This document shows positions 1 to 6,680 of a stretch of DNA of 12,353 bases, piece by piece (position 1 is the stretch's first letter; each line of letters opens with the position of its first letter). A program made the position numbers and the translations under genes. The DNA is from Actinobacteria bacterium UBA2184. GTDB lineage: Bacteria > Actinomycetota > Coriobacteriia > Anaerosomatales > Anaerosomataceae. The notes beneath the pieces were generated by a model that was not told the DNA's origin, made no database searches, and worked only from the letters and a program-made list of their open reading frames with translations. Location: the NCBI GenBank assembly GCA_002328745.1, contig DCVQ01000039.1:3763-16115 (forward strand). The letters are read 5' to 3'.

Positions 1-261
1 CTCGCGATGCCGGTGATCTTCGGCGGGATCCGCACGGCGGCCGTGCAGACGCTCGGCAATGCGACGCTCGGGGCGTTCGTCGCGGCCGGCACGCTCGGGC
101 TGTTCGTCTTCGGCGGGCTGTCCCAGCAGGCGACGGACCTCATCATGCTCGGGTCGGTGACGCTGGTCCTGCTCGCGCTCCTGCTGGACGGTGCGCTCCG
201 CGTCCTGCAGCGGCTCGTCTCGCCCCGGCACACCGCGCGAAGCGAGGGAGCGACCGCATGA
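1..261 (+). CDS. Osmoprotectant ABC transporter permease, C-terminal part (5' end outside window)
   Basis: Inner-membrane subunit of an ABC importer of the OpuB/OpuC/ProW type, which takes up betaine-like osmoprotectants. Only the last 86 residues are visible; the reading frame is open to the left edge. They begin with the conserved stretch after the EAA loop, with the family pattern GIRTAAVQTLGNATLGAF followed by a Gly-rich turn (AAGTLG), then a final hydrophobic helix (about residues 46-65 of the visible part) and a basic, polar C-terminus. The stop overlaps the start of the ATPase gene (ATGA, 258-261), so the genes are one operon with likely translational coupling. Seen: sequence pattern and overlap. 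Known: this pattern is typical of OpuCB/OpuCD-like permeases. Inferred: substrate class. The in-frame ATG at position 7 is internal, not the gene start. Confidence 0.85.
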   Translation, partial: LAMPVIFGGIRTAAVQTLGNATLGAFVAAGTLGLFVFGGLSQQATDLIMLGSVTLVLLALLLDGALRVLQRLVSPRHTARSEGATA

Positions 262-1211
262 TCTCGATCCGGAACGTGAGCAAGACCCACCCCGGCAGCG
301 AGCGGGCGGCCGTGAACGACCTGTCCTTCGACGTGCCCACCGGCACGGTCGTCGCCCTGATCGGTCCCAGCGGGTGCGGCAAGTCCACCACGCTGCGGAT
401 GGTCAACCGGCTCGTCGAGCCGGATGCGGGGTCGATCACGGTCGACGGGCGCGACGTCCTCGAGTTCCGGCCCGAGGACCTGAGACGACACATCGGCTAC
501 GCGATACAGGGAGTGGGGCTGTTCCCGCACTGGACGGTGGAGCAGAACGTCGCCGTGGTCCCCGGGCTGCTCGGCTGGGATCGCCCGAGGGCGGAGGCGC
601 GCGTGCTCGAACTGCTCGAGCTCGTGGGGCTCGAGCCCGGCCGGTACGCCGCGAAGTACCCGGACGAGCTGTCCGGCGGCGAGGCGCAGCGCGTCGGCGT
701 GGCACGCGCGCTCGCGGCCGACCCGCCCGTGCTGCTCATGGACGAGCCGTTCGGCGCTGTGGACCCGCTGACGCGCGACCGGCTGCACGTGGAGTTCCGC
801 CGCATACAGGACGCGCTGAAGAAGACGGTCCTGTTCGTCACCCACGACATGGATGAGGCCGTGAAGCTCGGCGACCGCATCGTCGTCATGCGAGACGGCT
901 CCCTCGTGCAGCAAGACACGCCCGAGCGCGTCCTCGCCTACCCGGCCGACGAGTTCGTGGCCGCGTTCGTCGGGAGCGAGCGCGCCCTCAAGCGGCTTGC
1001 GCTCGCGCCGGTGACCGAAGCGCTCGGCCCCGCGGCGCTTGCCGCGGCCACGACGCGCACCGTCGCGAAGAGGGCATCCCTGCGCGAGGCGCTCGCCAGC
1101 ATCCTCGAGCTCGGCGTGCCGGCGATCGGCGTGGCCGACGACGACGGCACGCTCATCGGCAGCGTCAGCGTGGAATCCATCGTCGAGCGGTTCAGGCGGC
1201 CCCTCACATGA
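258..1211 (+). CDS. Osmoprotectant ABC transporter ATP-binding protein (OpuCA/ProV-like)
   Basis: Cytoplasmic ATPase that powers osmoprotectant import with the flanking permeases. The 317 residues carry all ABC landmarks: Walker A GPSGCGKST (36-44), Q-loop Gln84 followed by GLFPHWTVEQN, signature LSGGEAQR (138-145), Walker B VLLMDEP (158-164) and the switch His196 in THDMDEA. The LFPHWTVEQN and DEPFGAVDPLTR wording is characteristic of the OpuCA/OpuBA/ProV branch. The last 50 residues or so (about 267-315, with GVPAIGVADDDGTLIGSVS) look like a single CBS motif; in OpuA-type transporters CBS modules sense ionic strength, whereas here only one repeat is seen, so a sensing role is open. The start is supported by GAGGGAG (244-250), 7 bases before ATG; start and stop both overlap neighbours by 4 bases. 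The substrate (betaine, choline, carnitine, ectoine) cannot be read from the sequence. Confidence 0.93.
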   Translation: MISIRNVSKTHPGSERAAVNDLSFDVPTGTVVALIGPSGCGKSTTLRMVNRLVEPDAGSITVDGRDVLEFRPEDLRRHIGYAIQGVGLFPHWTVEQNVAVVPGLLGWDRPRAEARVLELLELVGLEPGRYAAKYPDELSGGEAQRVGVARALAADPPVLLMDEPFGAVDPLTRDRLHVEFRRIQDALKKTVLFVTHDMDEAVKLGDRIVVMRDGSLVQQDTPERVLAYPADEFVAAFVGSERALKRLALAPVTEALGPAALAAATTRTVAKRASLREALASILELGVPAIGVADDDGTLIGSVSVESIVERFRRPLT

Positions 1212-1963
1212 GCAGGCTTCGGCCCATGGTCTGGCCGGGGATCGCGCTCGCGGGCTACATCGCGATCGCGGCTGCGTCGCCTCTGTGGCGGGCGCTTCTC
1301 GGCGGACTCTTCCCGGAGGAGTCGCGCCTGCTGTACCCGGACGCGACCCCGCTCGCGCTCGTGGGCCAGCACCTGGAGCTCGTGGCGATCTCGAGCGTGC
1401 TGTCGGTGCTCGCGGGACTCGCGCTCGGCATCTTCGTCACCCGGCCGGCCGGCGCCGACTACCTCGACGTGGTCGGAGACCTCACGAACCTCGGCCAGAC
1501 GTTCCCGCCGGTGGCGGTGTTCACGCTCGCGGTGCCGTTCCTCGGGTTCGGGCTCAAGCCCACCGTGCTCGCGCTCGCCCTCTACGGAGTCCTGCCGGTG
1601 CTGCAGAACACCATCGCAGGCCTGGGGGCGCTCCCCGCCGAGGTTCTCGAGAGCGCGACGGGGGTGGGCATGCGGCCCGCGCAGCGTCTGCTCAGAGTGG
1701 AGTTGCCGTTGGCCGCCCCGGTGATCATGGCGGGCGTGCGGGTGTCCGTGATCGTGAACGTCGCCACGGCGACTATCGGCGCCATCGCCGGCGCCGGCGG
1801 ATTCGGCGCCCCGATCATCAACGGGCTGGTGAACATGGCGCCCGCGGTCACCCTCGAAGGCGCGCTGCTCGCCGCGGGTCTGGCGCTGACGCTCGACGCG
1901 CTGCTCGGCGGGGCCGAGCGGGCGCTGGCCGCCACAGGCGACCGCGCTTCGGCCCGGGCCTAG
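1208..1963 (+). CDS. Osmoprotectant ABC transporter permease (OpuCB/OpuCD-like)
   Basis: Second membrane subunit of the osmoprotectant importer, 251 residues, within the usual size for this family (about 210-260). Hydrophobic segments lie at about 9-30, 55-78, 101-135, 168-195 and 214-235. The cytoplasmic EAA loop that contacts the ATPase is visible at about 147-166 (ESATGVGMRPAQRLLRVELP). The segment TIGAIAGAGGFGAPIINGL is the counterpart of the conserved Gly-rich stretch in OpuC permeases. The start ATG overlaps the ATPase stop (ATGA, 1208-1211), so translation is likely coupled. A permease-ATPase-permease order suggests a heterodimeric membrane channel, as in OpuB/OpuC systems. The gene ends at TAG 1961-1963, sharing CTAG with the opposing arginine deiminase stop. 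No binding protein follows, so it should be encoded upstream of the window or elsewhere. Confidence 0.9.
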   Translation: MSRLRPMVWPGIALAGYIAIAAASPLWRALLGGLFPEESRLLYPDATPLALVGQHLELVAISSVLSVLAGLALGIFVTRPAGADYLDVVGDLTNLGQTFPPVAVFTLAVPFLGFGLKPTVLALALYGVLPVLQNTIAGLGALPAEVLESATGVGMRPAQRLLRVELPLAAPVIMAGVRVSVIVNVATATIGAIAGAGGFGAPIINGLVNMAPAVTLEGALLAAGLALTLDALLGGAERALAATGDRASARA

Positions 1964-3231
1964 TCCAGCCCGTCGCGCGCGATCGGGCACGTCATGCAGT
2001 GGCAGCCGCCACGGCCCTTGCCGAGCTCGCCGCCCTCGATCTCCAGCACCTCGATGCCGGCATCGCGCAGTCGCGCGTTCGTGTGCGTGTTCTTCGAGTA
2101 CGCGACGACCACTCCCGGCTCGAGCGCGACGACGTTGTTCGCGTCGTCCCACTGCTCGCGGGCAGCCTGGAACGCGTTACCGCCCGTCTCGATCACCCGC
2201 AGACGCGGCGTGCCGAGCGCCTCGGCCACGGCCGGGAGAAGCCCCCGCTCTTCCGAGATGTCGAACGACTGCGGGTTGTCGCCGGGGCGCACGCTGAACA
2301 CGCGCATGCCCTCGATCACCGGCGGGAAGACCGTGACCGCGTCACGGTCGACGATGTTGAATACGGTATCGAGATGCATGTACGCGCGCTCCTGCGCCAT
2401 GCGGCACACGATGATCCGGTCGACGGCGCCCGCCGAGAAGAGCGAGCTTGCCAGGTGCTCCACCATCCTTCCCGTGGAGCGCTCGCCCATTCCCACCAGC
2501 ACGGTCCGGTTGCCGATGGGCATCAAGTCGCCACCCTCGAGCGAGGCGCCCTGGCTGAAGTCCTCCACGGCGAAGCGGCTCGCATCTCCGCCCGGCGGAT
2601 ACCAGTACCGGAACTCCCCGCCTGCGAAGCGCGGGTGGTACCGGTAGATGATCGACAGGTTCACGACCTCAAGGCGGCGCGCCGACCAGAACAGCGGCGG
2701 CAGCACGACGCCTCCGTAGAGCCAGGCACTCGAATCGCGCGTGAACAGCGAGTTCGGCAGCGGTGGCAGCACGAAGCTGTCGGGCTCGGCCAGGACCGCG
2801 CCGAGCGAATGGCGGCCGAGCTCCTCGAGATCGATGCCCTCGAGCTCGGAGACGAGCAGCCCTCCGAGCAGGATCGTCGCCAGGGCCTCCGGGCTGCGTT
2901 CCGCGAGGTAGGCGCGCAGGTCGGCCACGAGCGAGACGCCCACCGAGTACGCGGAGACGGCGCCGGTGATCGCCTCGGTGCGGGCGTCCCCGGAGTGCGC
3001 GAGCGCCTCGGCGAGAAGGTCCTGCAGGTAGAGGACCTCGGCTCCACGCGAGCGCATGACCTCCACGAACGCGTCGTGCTCGCGCTGCGCGCGCTCGACC
3101 CACACCACGTCGTCGAACAGGTACTCGGCGCGGTTGGCCGGGGTGAGCCGGTCGAGCGCCACGCCCGGCCGGTGCACGAGCACGGTGCGCAGCGTGCCGA
3201 TCTCCGAGTACACGCCCGGTCTCGTCGTCAT
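1960..3231 (-). CDS. arcA: Arginine deiminase
   Basis: Hydrolyses L-arginine to citrulline and ammonia in the cytoplasm, the first step of the arginine deiminase pathway, which yields ATP through carbamate kinase and helps against acid stress. The 423-residue length fits the family (about 410-420). Catalytic residues line up with Pseudomonas ArcA: FTRD with Asp166, LEGGD with Glu232, MHLDT with His286 and Asp288, and the nucleophile Cys412 in the C-terminal HCMTCPIARD. The N-terminal hallmark VYSEIGTLRTVLVHRPG is also present. The ATG at 3231 is chosen over an in-frame codon at 3273 because AAGGAG sits 5 bases before it and the extra residues do not look like the family; the upstream choice would also place the hairpin inside coding sequence. 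No ornithine carbamoyltransferase, carbamate kinase or arginine/ornithine antiporter gene is in the window. Its 3' end overlaps the transporter operon by 4 bases. Confidence 0.96.
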   Translation of the reverse strand: MTTRPGVYSEIGTLRTVLVHRPGVALDRLTPANRAEYLFDDVVWVERAQREHDAFVEVMRSRGAEVLYLQDLLAEALAHSGDARTEAITGAVSAYSVGVSLVADLRAYLAERSPEALATILLGGLLVSELEGIDLEELGRHSLGAVLAEPDSFVLPPLPNSLFTRDSSAWLYGGVVLPPLFWSARRLEVVNLSIIYRYHPRFAGGEFRYWYPPGGDASRFAVEDFSQGASLEGGDLMPIGNRTVLVGMGERSTGRMVEHLASSLFSAGAVDRIIVCRMAQERAYMHLDTVFNIVDRDAVTVFPPVIEGMRVFSVRPGDNPQSFDISEERGLLPAVAEALGTPRLRVIETGGNAFQAAREQWDDANNVVALEPGVVVAYSKNTHTNARLRDAGIEVLEIEGGELGKGRGGCHCMTCPIARDGLD

Positions 3232-3236
3232 TGGCG

Positions 3237-3242
3237 CTCCTT
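3237..3242 (-). promoter_or_regulatory. Shine-Dalgarno of arcA
   Basis: AAGGAG read on the minus strand, 5 bases before the ATG at 3231. It decides the arcA start against the in-frame upstream codon at 3273. Confidence 0.85.
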
Positions 3243-3258
3243 CGCTGGGGCGGGACGG

Positions 3259-3300
3259 GTCTGTTCCCCGCATGGGTGCTTACCCACACGGGGAACAGAC
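3259..3300. repeat. Large imperfect hairpin between SDR gene and arcA (REP-like element, terminator or leader structure)
   Basis: Arms of 19 bases with 17 pairs around a 4-base loop (3278-3281). The outer 12 pairs are perfect: GTCTGTTCCCCG at 3259-3270 against CGGGGAACAGAC at 3289-3300; then two mismatches; then TGGGT (3273-3277) against ACCCA (3282-3286). Beyond the outer arms, GACGG (3254-3258) can pair again with CCGTC (3302-3306) across a one-base bulge. The hairpin lies about 65 bases after the stop of the upstream dehydrogenase gene and 27 bases before the arcA ATG. No T-run follows on either strand, so it is not a textbook intrinsic terminator. The GTCTGTTCCCC/GGGGAACAGAC wording resembles the GGTCTGT-CCCC palindromes found near IS200-like (RAYT) transposases in many bacteria; that link is from memory and unproven here. 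Confidence 0.75.
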
Positions 3301-3365
3301 TACCGTCACTCGCCGCCTTAGTCCCGCGGGAGCTGCTCTGCGGACCGGCCGCGTCGGAGAACGTC

Positions 3366-4166
3366 TCAGCTTGTTGCGAGGTCCCAGATGTTGTCGCCGC
3401 GAAGCACCACATCCGAGCCGCCATCGATGTAGATCGTCTGCCCGGTCACATGCGTGTTCTCGACGCTCGTCAGCCAGATGAGCAGGTAGGCGACGTTCTC
3501 GGGCTCGAGGTAGTAGTTGAGCGGCATGGGGACCGCCTGATCGAGCCCGGCGCGTGCCTCGGCGGTGGCGATCATGTCGGCCACCATCGGCGTCTTCACG
3601 ATGCCCGGGCCGATGGCGTTGAGCGGGATGCCCGCGCCAGCCCACTGCTCCTTGGGCGATTCCCGGCGTACCCACCGGCTGATGGCGCGCTTGGTGGAGC
3701 CGTAGATGAGCTGCTCCATGCCGCCGCCCGCATCCACGAGCTCCTGCGCGCGGGCGACCGCCTTCGCCTCATCGTCGTCGACGCACATGGCCTCGACGAG
3801 CGCTTGGTCGTTGGGCATGAGCGAGGCCATCGAGCTGATGAGGGCCGCCCGGGGGGCCTCCGACTTCGCAAGCGTCGGGGCGAGGACGCCGAGGAACTCG
3901 GTCATGCCGAAGTAGTTGACCGAGACGGTCTTGGCGATCGGATGAGCCAGACCGGCGCAGGCGATCACCGCATCGATCTTCCCGCCTGAGAGCTCGATCG
4001 CCTTGTTCGCGGCGTCGAGCCGCCCCTGCTTGGTGCTCAGGTCGGCGACGATGTCGGCATCGTGGATGTCGACGCCGATGACGGTGTTGCCGCGCTCCTT
4101 GAGAATCCGCGCGGTCGCCGCCGCGATACCCGAGGCGGTTCCTGTCACAACGTAGGTACGAGGCAT
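3366..4166 (-). CDS. Short-chain dehydrogenase resembling 3-alpha-hydroxysteroid dehydrogenase (HsdA-like)
   Basis: NAD(P)-dependent oxidoreductase of the SDR family, 266 residues, cytoplasmic. Its wording closely follows Comamonas testosteroni 3-alpha-hydroxysteroid dehydrogenase/carbonyl reductase: an N-terminal TG..SGI..ATA nucleotide loop (8-18), GVDIHDADIVADLST (31-45), CAGL (70-73), SVNYFG with Asn84, ISS (110-112), the active-site pair Tyr155/Lys159 in YGSTK, and IDGGSDVVLR near the end (248-256). Asp33 after the second strand favours NAD. The family's stretch before the active-site Tyr is also present (about 120-152). Oddity: the third glycine of the GxxxGxG loop is Ala15. The ATG at 4166 is chosen because GGAGG lies 6 bases upstream (4173-4177). 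The substrate may be a steroid, bile acid or another carbonyl; it cannot be fixed from sequence. The gene stands alone behind its own palindrome-covered promoter region. Confidence 0.9.
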   Translation of the reverse strand: MPRTYVVTGTASGIAAATARILKERGNTVIGVDIHDADIVADLSTKQGRLDAANKAIELSGGKIDAVIACAGLAHPIAKTVSVNYFGMTEFLGVLAPTLAKSEAPRAALISSMASLMPNDQALVEAMCVDDDEAKAVARAQELVDAGGGMEQLIYGSTKRAISRWVRRESPKEQWAGAGIPLNAIGPGIVKTPMVADMIATAEARAGLDQAVPMPLNYYLEPENVAYLLIWLTSVENTHVTGQTIYIDGGSDVVLRGDNIWDLATS

Positions 4167-4172
4167 GCCGGA

Positions 4173-4177
4173 CCTCC
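4173..4177 (-). promoter_or_regulatory. Shine-Dalgarno of HsdA-like SDR gene
   Basis: GGAGG on the minus strand, 6 bases before ATG 4166. It supports this start over the in-frame ATG at 4193, which would add nine residues before the conserved N-terminus. Confidence 0.8.
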
Positions 4178-4207
4178 GATCTTTCGCAGACACGGTGACG
4201 GTCTGAG

Positions 4208-4220
4208 TAGGATCATCCTA
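4208..4220. repeat. Perfect short palindrome TAGGAT-C-ATCCTA
   Basis: Six-base arms around one central base, 42 bases upstream of the HsdA-like SDR start and directly abutting the larger palindrome at 4221-4246. Its TAGGAT half, read on the minus strand, is also the best -10 candidate for that gene. It could be part of an operator or simply the -10 region; chance cannot be excluded. Confidence 0.5.
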
Positions 4221-4242
4221 CACTTTGTAACAATTGTTTCAT
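4215..4242 (-). promoter_or_regulatory. Candidate promoter of HsdA-like SDR gene
   Basis: On the minus strand a weak -35-like ATGAAA (4237-4242) and -10-like TAGGAT (4215-4220) are 16 bases apart. Each matches the sigma-70 consensus at four of six bases. The pocket is markedly AT-rich against its surroundings, which supports a promoter here more than the exact boxes do. Confidence 0.35.
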
Positions 4243-4246
4243 AGTG
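4221..4246. promoter_or_regulatory. Operator-like palindrome upstream of HsdA-like SDR gene
   Basis: A 26-base palindrome centred at 4233/4234. The left arm CACTTTGTAACAA and right arm TTGTTTCATAGTG are complementary at 10 of 13 positions, with a perfect core AACAATTGTT. It overlaps the candidate -35 box and spacer, where a bound repressor would block transcription. Size and symmetry fit a dimeric TetR- or GntR-like regulator; no such gene is in the window. The TTGTAACA half-site (4225-4232) recurs upstream of the other SDR gene at 6699-6706. Confidence 0.6.
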
Positions 4247-4324
4247 CACGCGAAGGACGACCCGGCTGCGGCCGCCAGGGGTGCCGGCGGGGCCGGGCGC
4301 GCCGGTCGGAACGGGCCGCGAGGA

Positions 4325-5695
4325 TCAGGCGAAACTGAACAGCAGCGGGAACGCGACGGCGACGATCGCCGCCCACAGCGCGTACACGGGCAGGTAGCGC
4401 ATCTGCCACTGCTCGACCGGCTCGAGGCCGTGCCGGGCCCTCAGGAAGCGCGCCTGCAGGACCGCCGACCACGCGAGGTTGGCGAGCAGGATGAGATTGA
4501 GGCCGAGCGCCGCTGCCTTGTTCGCGCTGAAACCGAACTCGGCCAGACGGCCGGCGATGCTGACGAGCGCGAACACGTCCACCGCCAGAGCGGCAACGAC
4601 GAGCAGGAGCTGGATCCGGTCGAATGTCCCCGGCCCGGCATGCGGGTCGCGCGCCGAAGTCGCGTACAGCAGCAGGGCGAGCACGACCACCAGCAGCGCG
4701 TCGAACAAGATGAGCACTTCACGCTCCACGTCGATGATGCCCTGCGTCCAGGCGACGGCGGTCAGCAAGGCCACGAGCATGAGCGCGAACAGCGGCGTGA
4801 ACACGCGGGCCAGCATCGGCGCCATCCCCCCGACGAGCGTACGCCGGGTCTCGACGAGCCATGCCGAGACGATGACCGCTCCCGCGGCGCCGAACGGGAG
4901 AACCCACTCGGCGATGAGCGGTTCGGCATCGAGGCCGATCGCCTCGAACACGCCAGCGGTTATCGCGACGAGAACGCCGCCGCCGAGCGCGATGAGCGCG
5001 TAGTTGACGAGCCACTCCCCGGTGAATCTCACGTACTCCATGCGTCGCGCGCCGGACAGCCATTCGCCGCCCGCGTGCGCGAGGCCGACCGCGAGCCACA
5101 GTGCGATCGGAAGGTGGAGCGCCGCGAGCGCCTCGGTGGCGCCACCCGGCTCGAAGGGATACACGTTGGCGAAGACGGCCGCGGCGAGGAAGATCGCGCC
5201 GAGCATACCGATGACCTTCGTGCTCGCTCCGCGCTTCCAGATGAAGTACAGCGCGAGGAACGGCAGCACGAGGAGGCTCACGTTGCGCGCGTAGAATCCC
5301 GCCCCCTCCCCGTCGAGATCGAGTCCGAAGAGCGCGGGGACCTTGACTGCGAGCGCAGCGCCCGCCGCGCAGCCGAGCATGACCCGGAACTCGGCGCCGA
5401 CGCCCCGCGACGAGCCCCGTTCGACTGGGGCTTCGTCCCCGACGCTCTGCACCCACGATGCGTCGAGGTACGCACGAGCGAAGCCGCGGGTGGTCTCATC
5501 GCTCTCCGCTACTCGCCTGAGGGCCACCCAGAAGACCTCGTCGGCATCCAGGCCCGCATCGCCGAGCGTGGCGATGTGCTCGCGCAACCGGGCTTCGGCA
5601 GCCGACACGTCCGCCTCGGTTCCGCCGTGTGCCAGCACGTGAGCACGCCATCCGTCCAGGCGCGACTCCGCTCCCTGTCGTGCATCGCTGCTCAT
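4325..5695 (-). CDS. Polytopic membrane protein with N-terminal permease-prefix domain
   Basis: Integral membrane protein of 456 residues, function unknown. Residues 1-90 are soluble and helical (for example SRLDGWRAHVLAHGG and HIATLGDAGLDADEVFWVALRRV), the pattern of the permease prefix domain 1 that precedes membrane domains of varied type. About eleven hydrophobic segments follow, near 102-122, 137-153, 162-179, 188-207, 229-252, 262-281, 297-317, 326-344, 360-382, 393-415 and 433-455. Conserved-looking polar spots within this part are RMEYVRFTGEW (218-228), WLVETRR (279-285) and LEPVEQWQMRYLPVYALW (424-441). I recognise the overall pattern from uncharacterised membrane proteins, possibly DUF4153-like, but no activity is established. 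The ATG at 5695 is preceded by GGAGGGAAGG ending 6 bases upstream (5702-5711). The gene lies between the two SDR genes on the same strand, with about 155-base gaps on each side. Confidence 0.85.
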   Translation of the reverse strand: MSSDARQGAESRLDGWRAHVLAHGGTEADVSAAEARLREHIATLGDAGLDADEVFWVALRRVAESDETTRGFARAYLDASWVQSVGDEAPVERGSSRGVGAEFRVMLGCAAGAALAVKVPALFGLDLDGEGAGFYARNVSLLVLPFLALYFIWKRGASTKVIGMLGAIFLAAAVFANVYPFEPGGATEALAALHLPIALWLAVGLAHAGGEWLSGARRMEYVRFTGEWLVNYALIALGGGVLVAITAGVFEAIGLDAEPLIAEWVLPFGAAGAVIVSAWLVETRRTLVGGMAPMLARVFTPLFALMLVALLTAVAWTQGIIDVEREVLILFDALLVVVLALLLYATSARDPHAGPGTFDRIQLLLVVAALAVDVFALVSIAGRLAEFGFSANKAAALGLNLILLANLAWSAVLQARFLRARHGLEPVEQWQMRYLPVYALWAAIVAVAFPLLFSFA

Positions 5696-5754
5696 GACCG
5701 GCCTTCCCTCCACGCAGATTCGTCTCGCCAACCTTCACCGCGCCACCAACACTA

Positions 5755-5789
5755 CAGCCTCGGCCACCCTCATCGGGCGACCGAGGCTG
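5755..5789 (-). terminator. Hairpin after SDR gene, possible terminator
   Basis: Perfect 9-base arms CAGCCTCGG (5755-5763) and CCGAGGCTG (5781-5789), with a further CCC/GGG pairing possible inside the 17-base loop. It lies 62 bases after the stop of the minus-strand SDR gene and 60 bases before the start of the membrane protein gene. On the minus strand the stem is followed by TAGTGTTGGTGG, only moderately T-rich, so termination is plausible but unproven; it could also lie in the leader of the membrane protein gene. Confidence 0.45.
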
Positions 5790-5850
5790 CGCTGTAACCT
5801 TCCGGCTGAGGATTCGAAACCTGCAACGGAAGAAACGACGACCGTGGGGC

Positions 5851-6624
5851 CTAGCGGCCGGTGGCGTATCCGGCGTCGACGTGCAGGACGGTGCCCGTCA
5901 CGTATGATGCGGCGTCCGAGCACAACCACATCGTGCCCTGCGCGATCTCACGAGGCTGCGCGAAGCGATTGAGCAGGCTCAGCTGCGGCGCGTAGGTCAC
6001 CGGGTCGAGTCCGAACTGCTCGAGCGCACCGCGGAGCATCGGCGTGTCGACGGCGCCCGGAGCGACGCAGTTCACGCGGATCTGGTGCGGGCCGTACTCC
6101 ATCGCGGCGGTCTTCGTGAGGCCCCACACCGCGTGCTTCGCGGCCACGTATGCGGGTGTGCCCGGCTGCGGGCGGAAGCCGCTTACCGAGGAGATGTTCA
6201 CGATGGCGCCGCCTTCGCCCTGCGCCATGAACTGCTGCAGCTCGTACTTCTGGCAGAGCGCCGTGCCCTTGAGATCCACCGCCATCAGGCGATCCCAGTA
6301 GTCCTCGTCGAAATCGGCCGAGAAGCCCTGGTCGGGCGTGATCGCGGCGTTGTTGACCGCGCAATCGAGGCGGCCGAAGACCTTGACGGTCTCGTCGACC
6401 ATGGCCTTCACCTGGTCCGACTTGGAGATGTCGACGCGCACGAAGTGGGCCGTGCCGCCAGCCGTATTGATCTCGTCGGTGACCTTCTTGCCGAGCTCTT
6501 CGTTGTAGTCGGCGACGACCACCTTGGCGCCGGCCTCCGCGAACAGCTTGGCGGTGGCTTCGCCCATGCCCATGGCTGCGCCGGTGATGATCGCTACTTT
6601 GTCCTGCAGTACCGGAAACGTCAT
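5851..6624 (-). CDS. Short-chain dehydrogenase/reductase, NAD-type
   Basis: Classical SDR oxidoreductase of 257 residues, the normal family length. All hallmarks are present: coenzyme loop TGAAMGMG (14-21), an acidic Asp39 after the second strand that favours NAD over NADP, NNAA (91-94), the catalytic Ser in NISS (143-146), Tyr159 and Lys163 in YVAAK, and VNCVAPGAVDTPM (184-196) after the active site. The C-terminus YVTGTVLHVDAGYATGR is the usual ending of this group. Likely substrates are secondary alcohols or ketones, including hydroxysteroid or cyclic alcohol types; sequence alone does not decide. The ATG at 6624 begins the family-typical MTF..LQDKVAIITG and has AAAGGG about 6 bases upstream; the in-frame start at 6678 would add 18 unlike residues. 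It is only distantly similar to the SDR at 3366-4166 but shares its operator half-site. Confidence 0.92.
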   Translation of the reverse strand: MTFPVLQDKVAIITGAAMGMGEATAKLFAEAGAKVVVADYNEELGKKVTDEINTAGGTAHFVRVDISKSDQVKAMVDETVKVFGRLDCAVNNAAITPDQGFSADFDEDYWDRLMAVDLKGTALCQKYELQQFMAQGEGGAIVNISSVSGFRPQPGTPAYVAAKHAVWGLTKTAAMEYGPHQIRVNCVAPGAVDTPMLRGALEQFGLDPVTYAPQLSLLNRFAQPREIAQGTMWLCSDAASYVTGTVLHVDAGYATGR

Positions 6625-6680
6625 CCCTTGCCCTTTCTCCGTCGGAACTCGCCTCACCCCGGACTCCGGGGGCAGCAAGG

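Noticed and set aside
1039..3321. A 760-codon open frame on the plus strand across the transporter and arginine deiminase genes
   Set aside because: It is mostly antisense or out of frame to genes with clear families, its product is Arg/Ala/His-rich without domains, and long spurious frames are expected at this GC content.
4247..4324. GC-rich gap between the operator-like palindrome and the membrane protein stop, with small CCGG/GGCC stems
   Set aside because: No stem stands out from the background of such GC-rich DNA and no T-run follows, so I call no terminator or gene here.
4244..5797. A 517-codon plus-strand open frame opposite the membrane protein gene
   Set aside because: The opposite strand encodes a coherent eleven-helix membrane protein with a good ribosome-binding site; this frame gives low-complexity charged sequence.
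5805..5825. A GATTCGAAAC sequence resembling a tRNA T-loop
   Set aside because: The flanking bases do not form a T-stem and no acceptor stem or anticodon arm can be built around it.
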